Shown here: positions 35,766 to 46,696 of the stretch, in pieces | How the letters are laid out: the number at the start of each line of letters is the position of its first letter | Position numbering within the stretch: the stretch's first letter is position 1 | Assembly (NCBI GenBank): GCA_027924645.1 | Contig: BSBN01000140.1 | Span: 12,158,501 to 12,222,500, forward strand | From: Cunninghamia lanceolata | Lineage: Eukaryota > Streptophyta > Pinopsida > Cupressales > Cupressaceae | Direction: 5' to 3' | DNA: 64,000 nucleotides | Notes under the pieces: generated by a model | Database searches by the model: none | Told to the model about the DNA's origin: nothing | The model's input: only the letters and a program-made list of their open reading frames with translations | Translations under genes and position numbers: made by a program

Positions 35766-36399
35766 TAGGTCACAAAATGCAGGTTGTTAACCCTAAGAGG
35801 TTGCCAAGCTCTCTTGATGTTTTTGGCTAATGATACGGGGTAGATATGGCTAAACCCCCTTCACTTTAGGCTCTTCTAGACCTAGGTCGGTGTACCTTGA
35901 AAGATATTATAGATTTTTGTGTAACCTTCACAGTGGCAAATAGGTGTGAAGTAGATGTAAGGGTTGGAATGTATTTCTAAGGTTAAGGTTTACAAATATG
36001 AATAGGGTATGAAGATTAATATTAAATTGGACCAATGCTTTATCTATTGGGCAAAGAAATCAGGAGTCAATGGTGTAATGGATCTTTATATTGACTTAAC
36101 TCAGATTGTTAGGCACGTATGTAAATCTGTATCTTGTGCAGATGTGCAATAATGTTGAGGTACAAGATTCTTCTTATAAATCCCAATGATATTTCCTCAA
36201 ATTGCTATGACCTAGAAAAAGGATTTTAATTCTAACAGGAAGGAAACCAACTAGAATAGATTTTTCAAAGGATTTTAACCCTGGGAAGAGACCAATAAAC
36301 ACTGACTACTCAGCCAGATTTAAATCAACTTCCTTAGAAACCAATCACATAGATCATATAGTAACAACAAATGTATACTAAAAAAATAATGATATCCTT

Positions 36400-36744
36400 G
36401 ATATATTAACTTAAAAAACTTGACAAACCACTTTGGAGACAATCATGCAACTCATAAATATTAACATCAACACAACAATTGAACATTAATTTTGGATCCT
36501 CCAACTAACTCTAATTCTTTTTATTAATTTAACAATTCATACTGGTTTGAAAACATAAATAGATGGAAATGGATTCTTTGAATACTACTTTTATATTAAA
36601 TATATGTCTCTAAAATAGATTGGATGATCTCCTTCATAGTAGCCTTAGTATCTTATTTTATAGGATGCAAACAAGCTTCAGGCTTGAAACATTGTACCTT
36701 TTCATAATAACATCTTTTGATAACTAATGCATAATTAACAAACA
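36400..36744 (-). repeat. LTR-like repeat of copy 2 (reverse orientation)
   Basis: On the minus strand it begins at 36744 as TGTTTGTTAATTATGCATTAG and continues TTATCAAAAGATG. After GTTTCAAGCCTGAAGCTTG comes a TATA box (CCTATAAAATAAG, about 36662), then GTTCAATTGTTGTGTTGATG and TGTCTCCAAAGTGG (about 36440). Each block matches the repeats at 27536 and 32212. Confidence 0.6.
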
Positions 36745-36901
36745 TAAATGAAGATAAAAGCATATGCAGCGATCTAATTCTAGTTCCATCAATCTCCATA
36801 GAGTGACAAGTGACTCAGAGGCCTAGTAAGATCATCCTCATCTCCATAATATAGATTGATACACCTGCATTGCTTGACAAAATTGTACTTCTTTTGCTTC
36901 A

Positions 36902-39670
36902 TCACAATGCTCTAGATACAAATAGATTTATTTGATTGATATGGTTGATGTACACTTGATCATCACATGGATCAGTCTCAAGTAAATTTCTCATCGTTGA
37001 TTCCAAAGTAGAAATCTTTCCCAGACATGTATAAGTATTCTCTATCATCCTTTCCTCATTATTTACATTTTCAAGTAGTGGTGGTTGTAATTGACCCAAT
37101 TCATTCCTCTAAGTGTCCTTGTCTTTTAGGTTGCCCTCACCATTGAAGAAGTTGGGAAATGCCAAATCAATACATTGATCAAAATCTTTCAAATCTGCTA
37201 TAAATCTACCATTAAATCTCTCATGTTCTTTCATCAATTCATTGTATCGTTTAAGCACTTGTTCCTCAGTGCTAGCTTTAGCATTCAACCCTTCCTTTGT
37301 TTCCAACATTCTGAGGTGTAGTCTTTTATGCTCTTGGTATAATTGATGTGTTCTATTGTGCAAATCTCAAATCTTGTCACTATTTTTCATTATGTGGCCA
37401 AACCTTCTTTGAATCAATTCAGAGGCCATACTATATTTGACAGTTTTCAATTCAGTTTCTAGCTGCTCACTTTTCTTTTGATGCTTTTCTGCCTTATACT
37501 TCCAATAATTCACATCTACCAAGGCCTCTATTACCCTTTGATCACCTTCTAGGTATGGTGAGTAGCTGTTGGATGAAGGCAACTTGTCTCTGTGCAAATC
37601 AATCTCTTGTCTCAGTATAGCATTTTCTTTCTTATATATATTATTATCTTTCATTAATTTCTATTTTTACTTTAGTAAACCTTGGAACATTAACATTTAA
37701 ATCAGTAGTGTCCATAGGATCTGTATCCTCAATCCTTTGTATCAACAGGCTACCAAAAGCTTTATTAGGATCATCAATGATATGTGGTCTCTTATTTGGA
37801 GGATACAATGCCCATATAAGCAATGCTCTTTTATCAGGGTCATACCCTGATCCTCTTCTGATATCATCCATTGCCTCTATGCTAAGTTTCAACTTCTTAT
37901 CTTGATTTCTATTGAAAGAATCAAATACAATAGCTGAAGCCATGTCCCATCCAAGAATCAAAATCACACCTACTTCTTTTAACAAGGTCCTTACCCTTTC
38001 TAGAGTCATTATCTCAAATTCATTATCAATCTCCTTCTGAAGCTCAGACAACACCTCATCCTATATGTTAGGAGTGATATCTTTCATTCTCTTCCTAGCT
38101 TGTTTGCCCTTGTATTCATATAAGAAGGCTTTAAACTCAGGTGTTTTGATGAAATCATCATTTGATATGAATTTACTATTGGCCAAGTGCCTTATGTCTT
38201 CTGATAGATCATTTGATGCTTCCACAGTGACAACTAATTTGTCTTTAGGTGGTTCATACCCCTTAATGGTTGGGTCATAACTTTGTACCCCTTCTTCAAA
38301 CTCTCCCTTTCCTTCTACAATGTTTGTGTCTGCAGAGAAACTTATATCTGGTGTGGGTTGAGGTGACAGGTGACCCAGGGGTACTTCATACTCAGCATGT
38401 GCATCTTTAAGTTGTTTTCATTTTTTGTTAAATACATGAAGGGGAACATTCTTGACCAGTTCTGGTGCATGTTAAATCATAGTGTCCAGTCTTTCCATAG
38501 GATCATCAATATCCTAGAAAACTCTGGTGTAGGTACAGTTTTGGGCTACCCTCCAAGCCTCTGCTAACATGGTTTTATGGTACAAACTTCTTCTTTCTAC
38601 TATTGTAGTTTCATCACAATTTTTGATTAAATCTTCATTAACAAATAGGACATGATCACATCCCTTTAACTTCTACTTTGTTTTTACACTATTTATGAAG
38701 TGTTCTGGATCAAAATTTCCTCTTGCATTTCGAAAAGGTAATTTGAATTGTTCTAATTTATTATAAATTAATGGATAACCTTTGTTAGAAAGTACTGTGA
38801 AATCTCCAAATCTTAAAGTCCCAAGCATAAATGACTATTTATGCTAATTCTTTAGATGCATGAAGTCTAAGGAAGCCAATTGCCTAACAATTTCTAAGTA
38901 TGCAACTCAATCTGGGCATGTCTTTGGTAGCAGGAAGGGTGGCCCTTCATATCCAAATACTCTTATCATAGTGCAATCTCTGAAAACATACCAATTGCCT
39001 TAATTATGGCTAAACTTTCCCTCTACATGTCTATCTTTTGGTCTCAAAAACCTCTATATTTCCAATGAAAAATTGTGGTTGCAAGGATGTCCAAACCGTT
39101 TGAATATTGGTTTCACAAAAAACTCTTCAAAGTATAAATAATGGGATCTGTAACATTTGCTATCCCAAATAGAAGTCCACATTTGCACAGGTTTTATATC
39201 TCCATTAATGTCTAGGTCTCTTACCCTGAGATTTCTATCCCATAAGCCCATACATTGTCCTTTATATAATACCATATGCATAAATAAAGAATAATGTTTG
39301 AATTTACTTCCTCCATTCTTAATAGACATTAAATCATTTTTTATATTATATGCCAAGTATTCAGCATAATCAAAATACCACGCATCATGATTCTGTATGT
39401 CCACAGCTAGGACCATGGGCGCAATTTCCATGAACACGGAGGCCTCTATTCCAAATATCTTGCAGGCAAAGTAATATGTGTTTTTGAAATAATCTTCAAA
39501 CAATTTAGTTGAGTAGGGTGGATCTTCACCCTCTGAAAATACCCTAAGTTGGTTATTGTCACCGCGTGGCCTGTGTAAGGGTAACTTCCATCTCTTATAA
39601 TTGCTACCCATATTGTGGTACTCAACCAACAAAATCCTTGATTCTGAATTTCTTGTCTAAACTTGTGTCT
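36902..39670 (-). pseudogene. Unknown ORF family, copy 2, broken and 5'-truncated
   Basis: Same family as 28732-32066. On the minus strand from about 39670 the frame gives FEDYFKNTYYFACKIFGIEA, PVQMWTSIWDSKC and TMIRVFGYEGPP, matching copy 1 in order. It then continues in one frame to 37644 with scattered stops; one frameshift near 37650 leads to a coiled-coil C-terminus (YWKYKAEKHQKKSEQLETEL) down to 36902. Less decayed than copy 1: about 900 codons with one frameshift. Blocks such as DHVLFVNEDLIKNCDETT and KALLIWALYPPNKRP-like words give good query sequence. The N-terminal part present in copy 1 is missing; sequence above 39.68 kb belongs to the next element. Confidence 0.6.
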
Positions 39671-39760
39671 AACTGAAACACTGTGGCTATATGGGTGGGT
39701 GAAAAAACTTGGGGGGCCAAAAAGTGGCCAACTTAAAAAAAAAAATTAGACATAATGTAT

Positions 39761-39850
39761 TCACGTTATGGCTTGGTGTTGCTAAGCCTACACGAAGCCA
39801 TAATGCACTCGTGTTATAACATGAGCACGTTATGTACTGTTATATATAAA
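39761..39850 (+). promoter_or_regulatory. Left-end palindromes and TATA box
   Basis: A 36-bp imperfect palindrome (39799-39834, core GTGTTATAACATG, 14 of 18 arm positions pairing) is followed by TATATATAAAG from 39841. A second inverted pair lies just outside it: CGTTATGGCTTGGTGT (about 39763) with ACACGAAGCCATAATG (about 39790). The arrangement is mirrored at 60165-60219 on the other strand. Confidence 0.6.
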
Positions 39851-39981
39851 GAAAAAAGTAGCATTCCATTTCATTATTTCATAGCAAATTGCAAGAAACC
39901 TGTGGCTTGAAAAGAGAAAAGAGCATGCTCACGTTATCTAAGATCCTATCCTCAACTATTTCTTGCTGATTCATCATCAAA

Positions 39982-42083
39982 ATGCTCCCACAATGTTGGG
40001 GAAATCAAAGAAGTAAGTTTTATTTGCTTTCTTGTGTGAATTTGTTGCTAAATAGGTAGGTTAAAATAGTTTTTGATGTAAATTTATTAAATTTGTAGGA
40101 GTTGATAATGTACCTCCTCCTCCTCCTAAAAATCCACAAAATCCTTCATCACTTGAACAACAAATACTTGCTAAAGAAGAACCCCAACCACAAACACCTC
40201 CATTTATTCCTGAATATGCCCTTGGAACACAAGAAAATATAATGGGGTAAATTGAAAACAATAAGAAACAAATTAAGGACATAATTGCAAGGTTGAAAGA
40301 ACGTGCAACTTCAACGTTGCATAGAGCTAGGCTTGTTGAATCCCTTGAATCTATGTTATCAAATGTAGATTCAATTAGCAAGCAAATCACTAGTTGGATA
40401 GAAAAGAGGAGAGAATTTAGAGAGTATTACGTAGACAAGTTGTCGTATGAACAAGTTAAAAAAGAACAAATTACAAAACTAGACTTGTGTTCTATTTCCA
40501 TAGACCAACGAACAAATGAATCTCTACCCCTTACATGCAAGAGGTTCCCTATCCATTGGTGTAACAACCAAGCGATAAGGGACAATTTTGCGCAGAGGTG
40601 GTGGATGGTTTTTGACCATCCTCCATGCAACAATAATGAGATCCCATAATATTTTTTGAGGAAACTCTATTGCGAGTTTGTAAAAAATAAAGAGCTAAAT
40701 TATTTTGATATGTGGGAGTTCCAGGGTAGAGGTAGGGGGTCAGCACAAGATAGACTAGGGGCACGTGTTGACCTACAATAGCCAGTGAGACGAGCACTCA
40801 CCAGACCGACCCATCAGCACATTTCTATCCCTTCCATTGTGAAGGAGAGTGTTGAGGTCGAGACACTTCCATCAATTAGTGCCTTGACCCAGAGCATCTT
40901 ATAGCATGCTAGTCCTATAGCACATCGTGGGCCGAGAGAGAGTTTGAGTATGGTTCCACCCCATACTTGTCAGACTTACGGGTCAACATGTGGTTATGAC
41001 CCCATGTATAGTCATGATGCAGGTGCGCAAGCTACATCTACAACTGAGAAGATGGTGATGACAGATGCCCTCTTGAGTGAGACTTTCAGGCTTGATACTA
41101 AAGTAAATCTTAGCAAGTTCATTGAATTTAATTTATTAAATTTTATTTTTGAAATGCAAGATTAACTAATTTAGTTTGATAATTTTCATGAAATTTCAGG
41201 GTCATAGCGTTGATGCAATTTTCAGTGGTTCTCCACCTGCATATTACACTACATCATCTACTATCAAGGTATATAACTAGTAAACAATTATAAATATTAC
41301 ATGTGAATAGCATCATTATATGAATGGTATTCTAATATCTGATTTTGGATGCTGAATAGGTTAATATTGGAGATTTCAGGGCAACACCTGCTAGCGGTGG
41401 TGGACTTCAAAGCTTCACGGAGGTAATAAAATAAATAGTTTAATGAATGAATTGTACTTACTAGATTTTTGTATGTGACTTGTGTGCTTTGTTGTGTGTA
41501 CTTTGATGTTTACGTGAATGTATGTGTATGTTAGGAGCCATGATTTACAGCACTATTATAGTTTTTGTAATTGAATAATGTTGTTTTATTTCTAGATGAT
41601 GCAGGATGTGGAGACACCTCCTGATGTTCATAGGGCAATGGAGCATGGTGTGTCCTCTATGATTCATAGCTCCATGCCATTGATGGGGGTATGAGGTAGA
41701 TTAGTAAATTTCAATTTACATTCATTGTTATAGTTGTTGATTTTTGAAAAATCAAAAGATTATTGATTTGAAGTTTAATTTCTATCTCGATGGTTTCTAT
41801 AGGACATGACACCACCACAGCCTAAACCTTCTACTAAGGCAAATGAGGAGACAGAGTATATGGTAGCGGTAAGTGATTATTTTGTTAAATGTTTCATTTT
41901 TTATAACATGTAATTTCTATATATTAATGTCTATACTTTTTATTGTAATAGCTACAGATCCATGAACAACTAAATAGGAGCAACCCTTGGGTTCATAGTA
42001 GACCACCCACATACGCGTCTCCATCCCCTAGAAGATCAAAGGCTACACATGATCTATTCTCTTCACCAGACATAGGGGAATGA
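39982..42083 (+). pseudogene. Seven-exon gene of unknown family (left gene of the candidate transposon)
   Basis: Exons by GT/AG signals: 39982-40012, 40099-41102, 41200-41268, 41360-41422, 41596-41688, 41803-41868, 41952-42083. After the first intron (phase 1) every intron is phase 0, exon lengths keep the frame throughout, and the last exon ends in TGA. Exon 2 starts with a Pro run (VPPPPPKNPQNP), then a helical, basic region (KQIKDIIARLKERATSTLHR), and a Cys/Trp-containing block (FPIHWCNNQAIRDNFAQRWW). The later exons are short and Ser/Pro-rich, ending SPSPRRSKATHDLFSSPDIG. Four in-frame stops, at 40248, 40647, 40779 and 40902, and no frameshift. I do not recognise it; a DNA-binding accessory protein of the transposon is a guess from position only. 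Confidence 0.65.
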
Positions 42084-42933
42084 CTTTTTATTGTGCTCCT
42101 TTGTTGTATGCCTATATGGAATTTGTGGACATATATTTTATATTGCTTATAGTTGACATTGTATTCCTATATGGCATTCTTGCAAGCCTATATGTCTATT
42201 TTGTATATATGTTATACTTATATTGACAGATATTGATGTATTCCTATATAGATATTTGGTTAATACAAATCTTTTTTACTGATAGCATCCATATTTGCAT
42301 TATAAATCTACTTTTGAATGGCTATTTGTAGATGGTTACTTCAAATATTTAAAGTCCAATTGTATTACATAGGATGTTTCTTGATCCAATAAGCCAACTA
42401 TTGTTATTCAAGTATCACCTAAACCTCATTTTGGAACTAATAGATAAAAGTTGTATTTAGAATAAAAATGAATCATCATGTTGAATAGAAAATATTCATA
42501 TTCTTTATGAGTTGCTCAATTGAAAATATTCAAATGAGTATGTTGATCCATATTCTTTATGAGTTGGTCAATTGAAAATATTTCTTAATTTCTTATTATT
42601 ATACCATATTGGGATGCAAAGAGTATGTTTTTTGTTTTGAATAAGATAGTCAAAATCATATGCTTATGAGCACCTAATGACCATTGTGGTTATTAAATGT
42701 AATTCCTCTTGCATATAAGGCAAGGTTATGAGAGTACATTGAGTCTTAACTAATTTTAGTATGCAACATAACAGTGGGGATATAGGCTTCAATAAGTCAT
42801 CAATAATCAAGGTTTAAGGTTGTCATTGAAGTCAAAGGGTCAAGGTTGTTTGTCATTGATGTCGAGGTTGATGCCATGATGTTGATAAGGTGATACAGTG
42901 ATTCAAGGTAGGTGATGGTCATGAGGTGCATGA

Positions 42934-43160
42934 TGTTGTGAATATGGTTTTCATGATAAAGTCTCTAAATTCATGTTGATGTTGCACAAGACAAACATGG
43001 TTCATATCATGCAAGGTTCATGTTCATGGTGGATGTTCTTTTGTTCATGCTAGGTTTTGTTGTGAATATGGTTTTCATGAAAAGGTCTGTCTTGGAAGGT
43101 TGATATGATGCAAGGTTCATGTTCATGGTGGATGTGGTTTTGTTCATGCAATAAGAAGTC
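42934..43160. repeat. Short tandem duplication (TTCATGGTGGATG type)
   Basis: GTTGTGAATATGGTTTTCATG and GCAAGGTTCATGTTCATGG each occur twice, about 110-120 bp apart. Non-coding. Confidence 0.6.
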
Positions 43161-43837
43161 AGAGAAGACACAAGCTTTCATAATCATAATTCAATGTCAT
43201 CATCAAGGAGACTTATATTTATCAAGGGGAGTCATGAGTTTGATTCGAATGTGAAGTTGTTCATGTCTTAGAACCCTAAGCCTATGATAAGTGTCATATT
43301 CTAATGCCTTTCTTCTGATGTCCCTGAGGTCTCTGAAATGTTCTAGATATCTCTTGATGAAAGTTAGAATGTTTAAGTCTTTCTTATTGATAGTTAGGGT
43401 TTGCATATTGGGCATTAAACCCTAAAAAGAATATACTTTTCTTAAGACTTTAAAACCCTCAATTGCCTGTCGTGTGTAAAGTGCACTTTTGTTTTAATTT
43501 AATATTGAATTATAATCACAAGTTACTATCACTTAAATTAACCTACTAAATGGTCTTTAAGTCATTAGTTCACCAGCCCTTCAACCTAACTCAACTGGCC
43601 TCTTTGGTAAACTCTCATAAGCTCGAGCACCATATCATAATCAAAGGTCATATTTAATTGATATGAGGGTAGGAAATAGGATTGGAATGTCAATATATAA
43701 AAGGAATTTGGAATATAAATAGTCATCTCTATGTGGTTGAATTTGATGGGCATACCTTTATAAGAGGCTAAAAGACAACTTTATGTAGGATATCATGGTA
43801 TTTGTAGTGTTTGAAGATTGAAGACTAGTTAGTGTTT

Positions 43838-46090
43838 GTAGCTCGGACTGTTTCAACATGTTTGGGTGCGAAATAGGACCATGCTTGCCTAAACGTACCC
43901 ATACAGATGCGTTGGAATTGTCAGTTTGGCCACACAAGGAGAAGAACAAAAGTTACACCCCTTTGCAACTTTACACTGCCTCTTTCTGACAATTTTTGGG
44001 GCAGCAGAAAACTTTTCACCATGGGAAAATGTCTTAGAGATATAAAAAACTGAGAGATGTTATTGTAGATGGACCCTACATAATCACGTTGCCTTAGATG
44101 AAATGTATCTAAGTGACATAGTTTCTGAGTAACATCTCGTCAAGGATTGCTGCCTTTTTGCACTTTGGACTCTTCAGGGATATCGTTGGTACAATGTAGC
44201 TCAGACTATTTTAGCATGTTTGGGTGCAAAATACGACCATTCCTAGCCTAAATGTACCCATCCAGATGCGTTGGAACTGTCAGTTTGGTTACACGAGGAG
44301 AAGAACGAAAGTTACACCCCTTTGTAACTTTACATTACCTCCTTCTGATGATTTTTGGGGCAGTAGAAAACCTTTCACCATGGGTAAACGCCTCAAAGAT
44401 ATACAAAAATGAGAGAGGTTATTCTATAGGGACCCTACATGATCACATTGGCTTAGATAGAATGTCTCTAAGTGACATGGTTTCTGAGTAACATCTCGTC
44501 AAAGATTGCTATCTTTTTGTAGTTTGGATTCTTAAGGGATATCGTCGGTACAATTTAGCTCAGACTGTTTCAGCATGTTTGGGTGAAAAATAGGACCATA
44601 CCTAGCCTAAACGTATCCATTAGGATGCGTTGGAATTGTCAGTTTAGTCGCATCAGGAGTAGGACAAAAGTTACACCCCTTTGTAACTTTACACTTCCTC
44701 CTTCTGATGATTTTTGGGGCAGCAGAAAACCTTTCACCATGGTCAAACACCTCAAAGATATAAAAAACTAAGAGAGGTTATTGTAGAGGGACCCTACATG
44801 ATCATGTTGCGTCAGATAGAATGTCTCTAAGTGACATGGTTTCTGAGTAACATCTCGTCAAAGATTGTTGCCTTTTTGCACTTTGGACTCTTCAGGGATA
44901 TCGTTGGTACAATGTAGCTTGGACTGTTTCGGCATGTTTAGGTAAAAAATAGGACCATGCCTAGGCTAAAAGTACCCATCCAAATGCGTTGGAATTGTTG
45001 ATTTGGTTGCATCAGGAGCAGGACAAAAGTTACACCCCTTTTCAACTTTACACTACCTCCTTCTGACATTTTTGGGGTAGCACAAAACCTTTCACCATAG
45101 GAAAATACCTTAGAAATATAAAAAATTGAGAGAGGTTATTGTAGAGAAACCCTACATGATCATGTTTCCTTAGATAGAATGTTTCTAAGTGACATGGTTT
45201 TTGAGTAACATCTCATCAAAGATTGCCACCTTTTTGTACTTTGGACTCTTCAGGGATATCGTCGATACAATGTAGATCAGACTATTTTGACATGTTTGGG
45301 TGAAAAATAGGACCATGCCTAGCCTAAACATACCCATCTAGACACATTGGAATAGTTAGTTTGGTCGCATCAGGAGTAGGATGAAAGTTACACCTCTTTG
45401 CAACTTTACACTACCTCCTTTTGACGATTTTTGGGGTAGTAGAAAACCTTTCACCACGGGAAAATGCCTCAGAGATATAAAAAACTGAGAGAAGTTATTG
45501 TAGAGGAGCCCTACATGATCACGTTGCCTCAGACAAAATGTTTCTAAGTGACATAGTTTTCGAGTCAGATCTTGTCAAAGATTGCTGCCTTTTTATACTT
45601 TGGACTCTACAAGGATATCATCAGTACAATGTAGTTCAGACTGTTTTGGCATGCTTGGGTGAAAAAATGACCATGCCTAGCATAAATGTACCCATCTGGA
45701 CACATTGGAATGGTTAGTTTGGTCGCATCAGGGGTAGGATGAAAGTTACACCCCTTTGTAACTTTACACTACCTCCTTCTGACAATTTTTGGGGTAGCAG
45801 AAAACCTTTCACCATCAAAGATATAAAAAAATGAGAGAGGTTATTGTAGAGGAACCCTACATGATCGTGTTTCCTTAGATTGAATGTTTCAAATTTACAT
45901 GGTTTTCAAGTAACATCTCGTTAAAGATTGCTACCTTTTTGCACTTTGGACTTTTTAGGGATATTGTCGGTACAATGTAGCTCAAACTGTTTCGACATGT
46001 TTGGGTGAAAAAAAGGACCATGCCTACTGTAAATGTACCCATCTAGACATGTTGGAACAATCATTTTGGTCGCATCAGGAGCAGGACACC
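43838..46090 (+). repeat. 358-bp tandem satellite, about 6.3 units
   Basis: The phrase GTAGCTCAGACTGTTTC recurs at 43838, 44196, 44555, 44914, 45272, 45631 and 45977: spacings 358, 359, 359, 358, 359 and 346. Units share CATGTTTGGGTG, AAAGTTACACCCCTTTG and CAGAAAACCTTTCACCATGG and differ by dispersed point changes. The last full unit has a small deletion and the array ends in AGGAGCAGGACACC. Short open frames inside it are shadows of the repeat. Confidence 0.92.
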
Positions 46091-46696
46091 AAAAGTGCAA
46101 AAGTTGCTTTGTGCAACTTAAGAACATTGACACTTTTTTGCAACAAGACTCAAAGACTCAAACTAACCCCAAATGACTCAAATTGACTCAAAAACATATG
46201 AAATGGTCTTAGAAGACCTTATTACATATAATTGACTCAATCAAAACAAAATTTCACTTTTTGACCCCTCTTGGAGGCATGACAACCTGGGCGCCCTTGC
46301 ACCATTAGTGAAATTGAAGTCAATAAAGTTTTCCTATTAAGAAAAAAGAGCTTCCCTTAGCTTCAAGAAATATAAATATTCTATACTGACAAGGCCAACC
46401 ATGTGAAGGTGGAAGCTCATGTGGCCTCACCTAAGACCTAAGGCAACTATTGTATAGTATGTATCTAGATTTTATAGACATGATGATGATGTAAAAATGT
46501 GTATATGTGTAAAAATGTGTATAGTATAGTATCCATCACTTAGGTCTAACCCATGAAGCATAACATGATGATGTAAAAATGTGTATATGTGTAAGAATGC
46601 AGCAGCAAATAAAAAAAGACAAACCTTACAAATTAATGTGCATACTTGCAACTCAATGTAACATGACTTTACAAAATTAATGTGAATACTTACAAA

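Noticed and set aside
43838..46090. CRISPR-like array or gene cluster
   Set aside because: The 358-bp units are repeated along their whole length without unique spacers, in a plant nuclear context, so this is a satellite.
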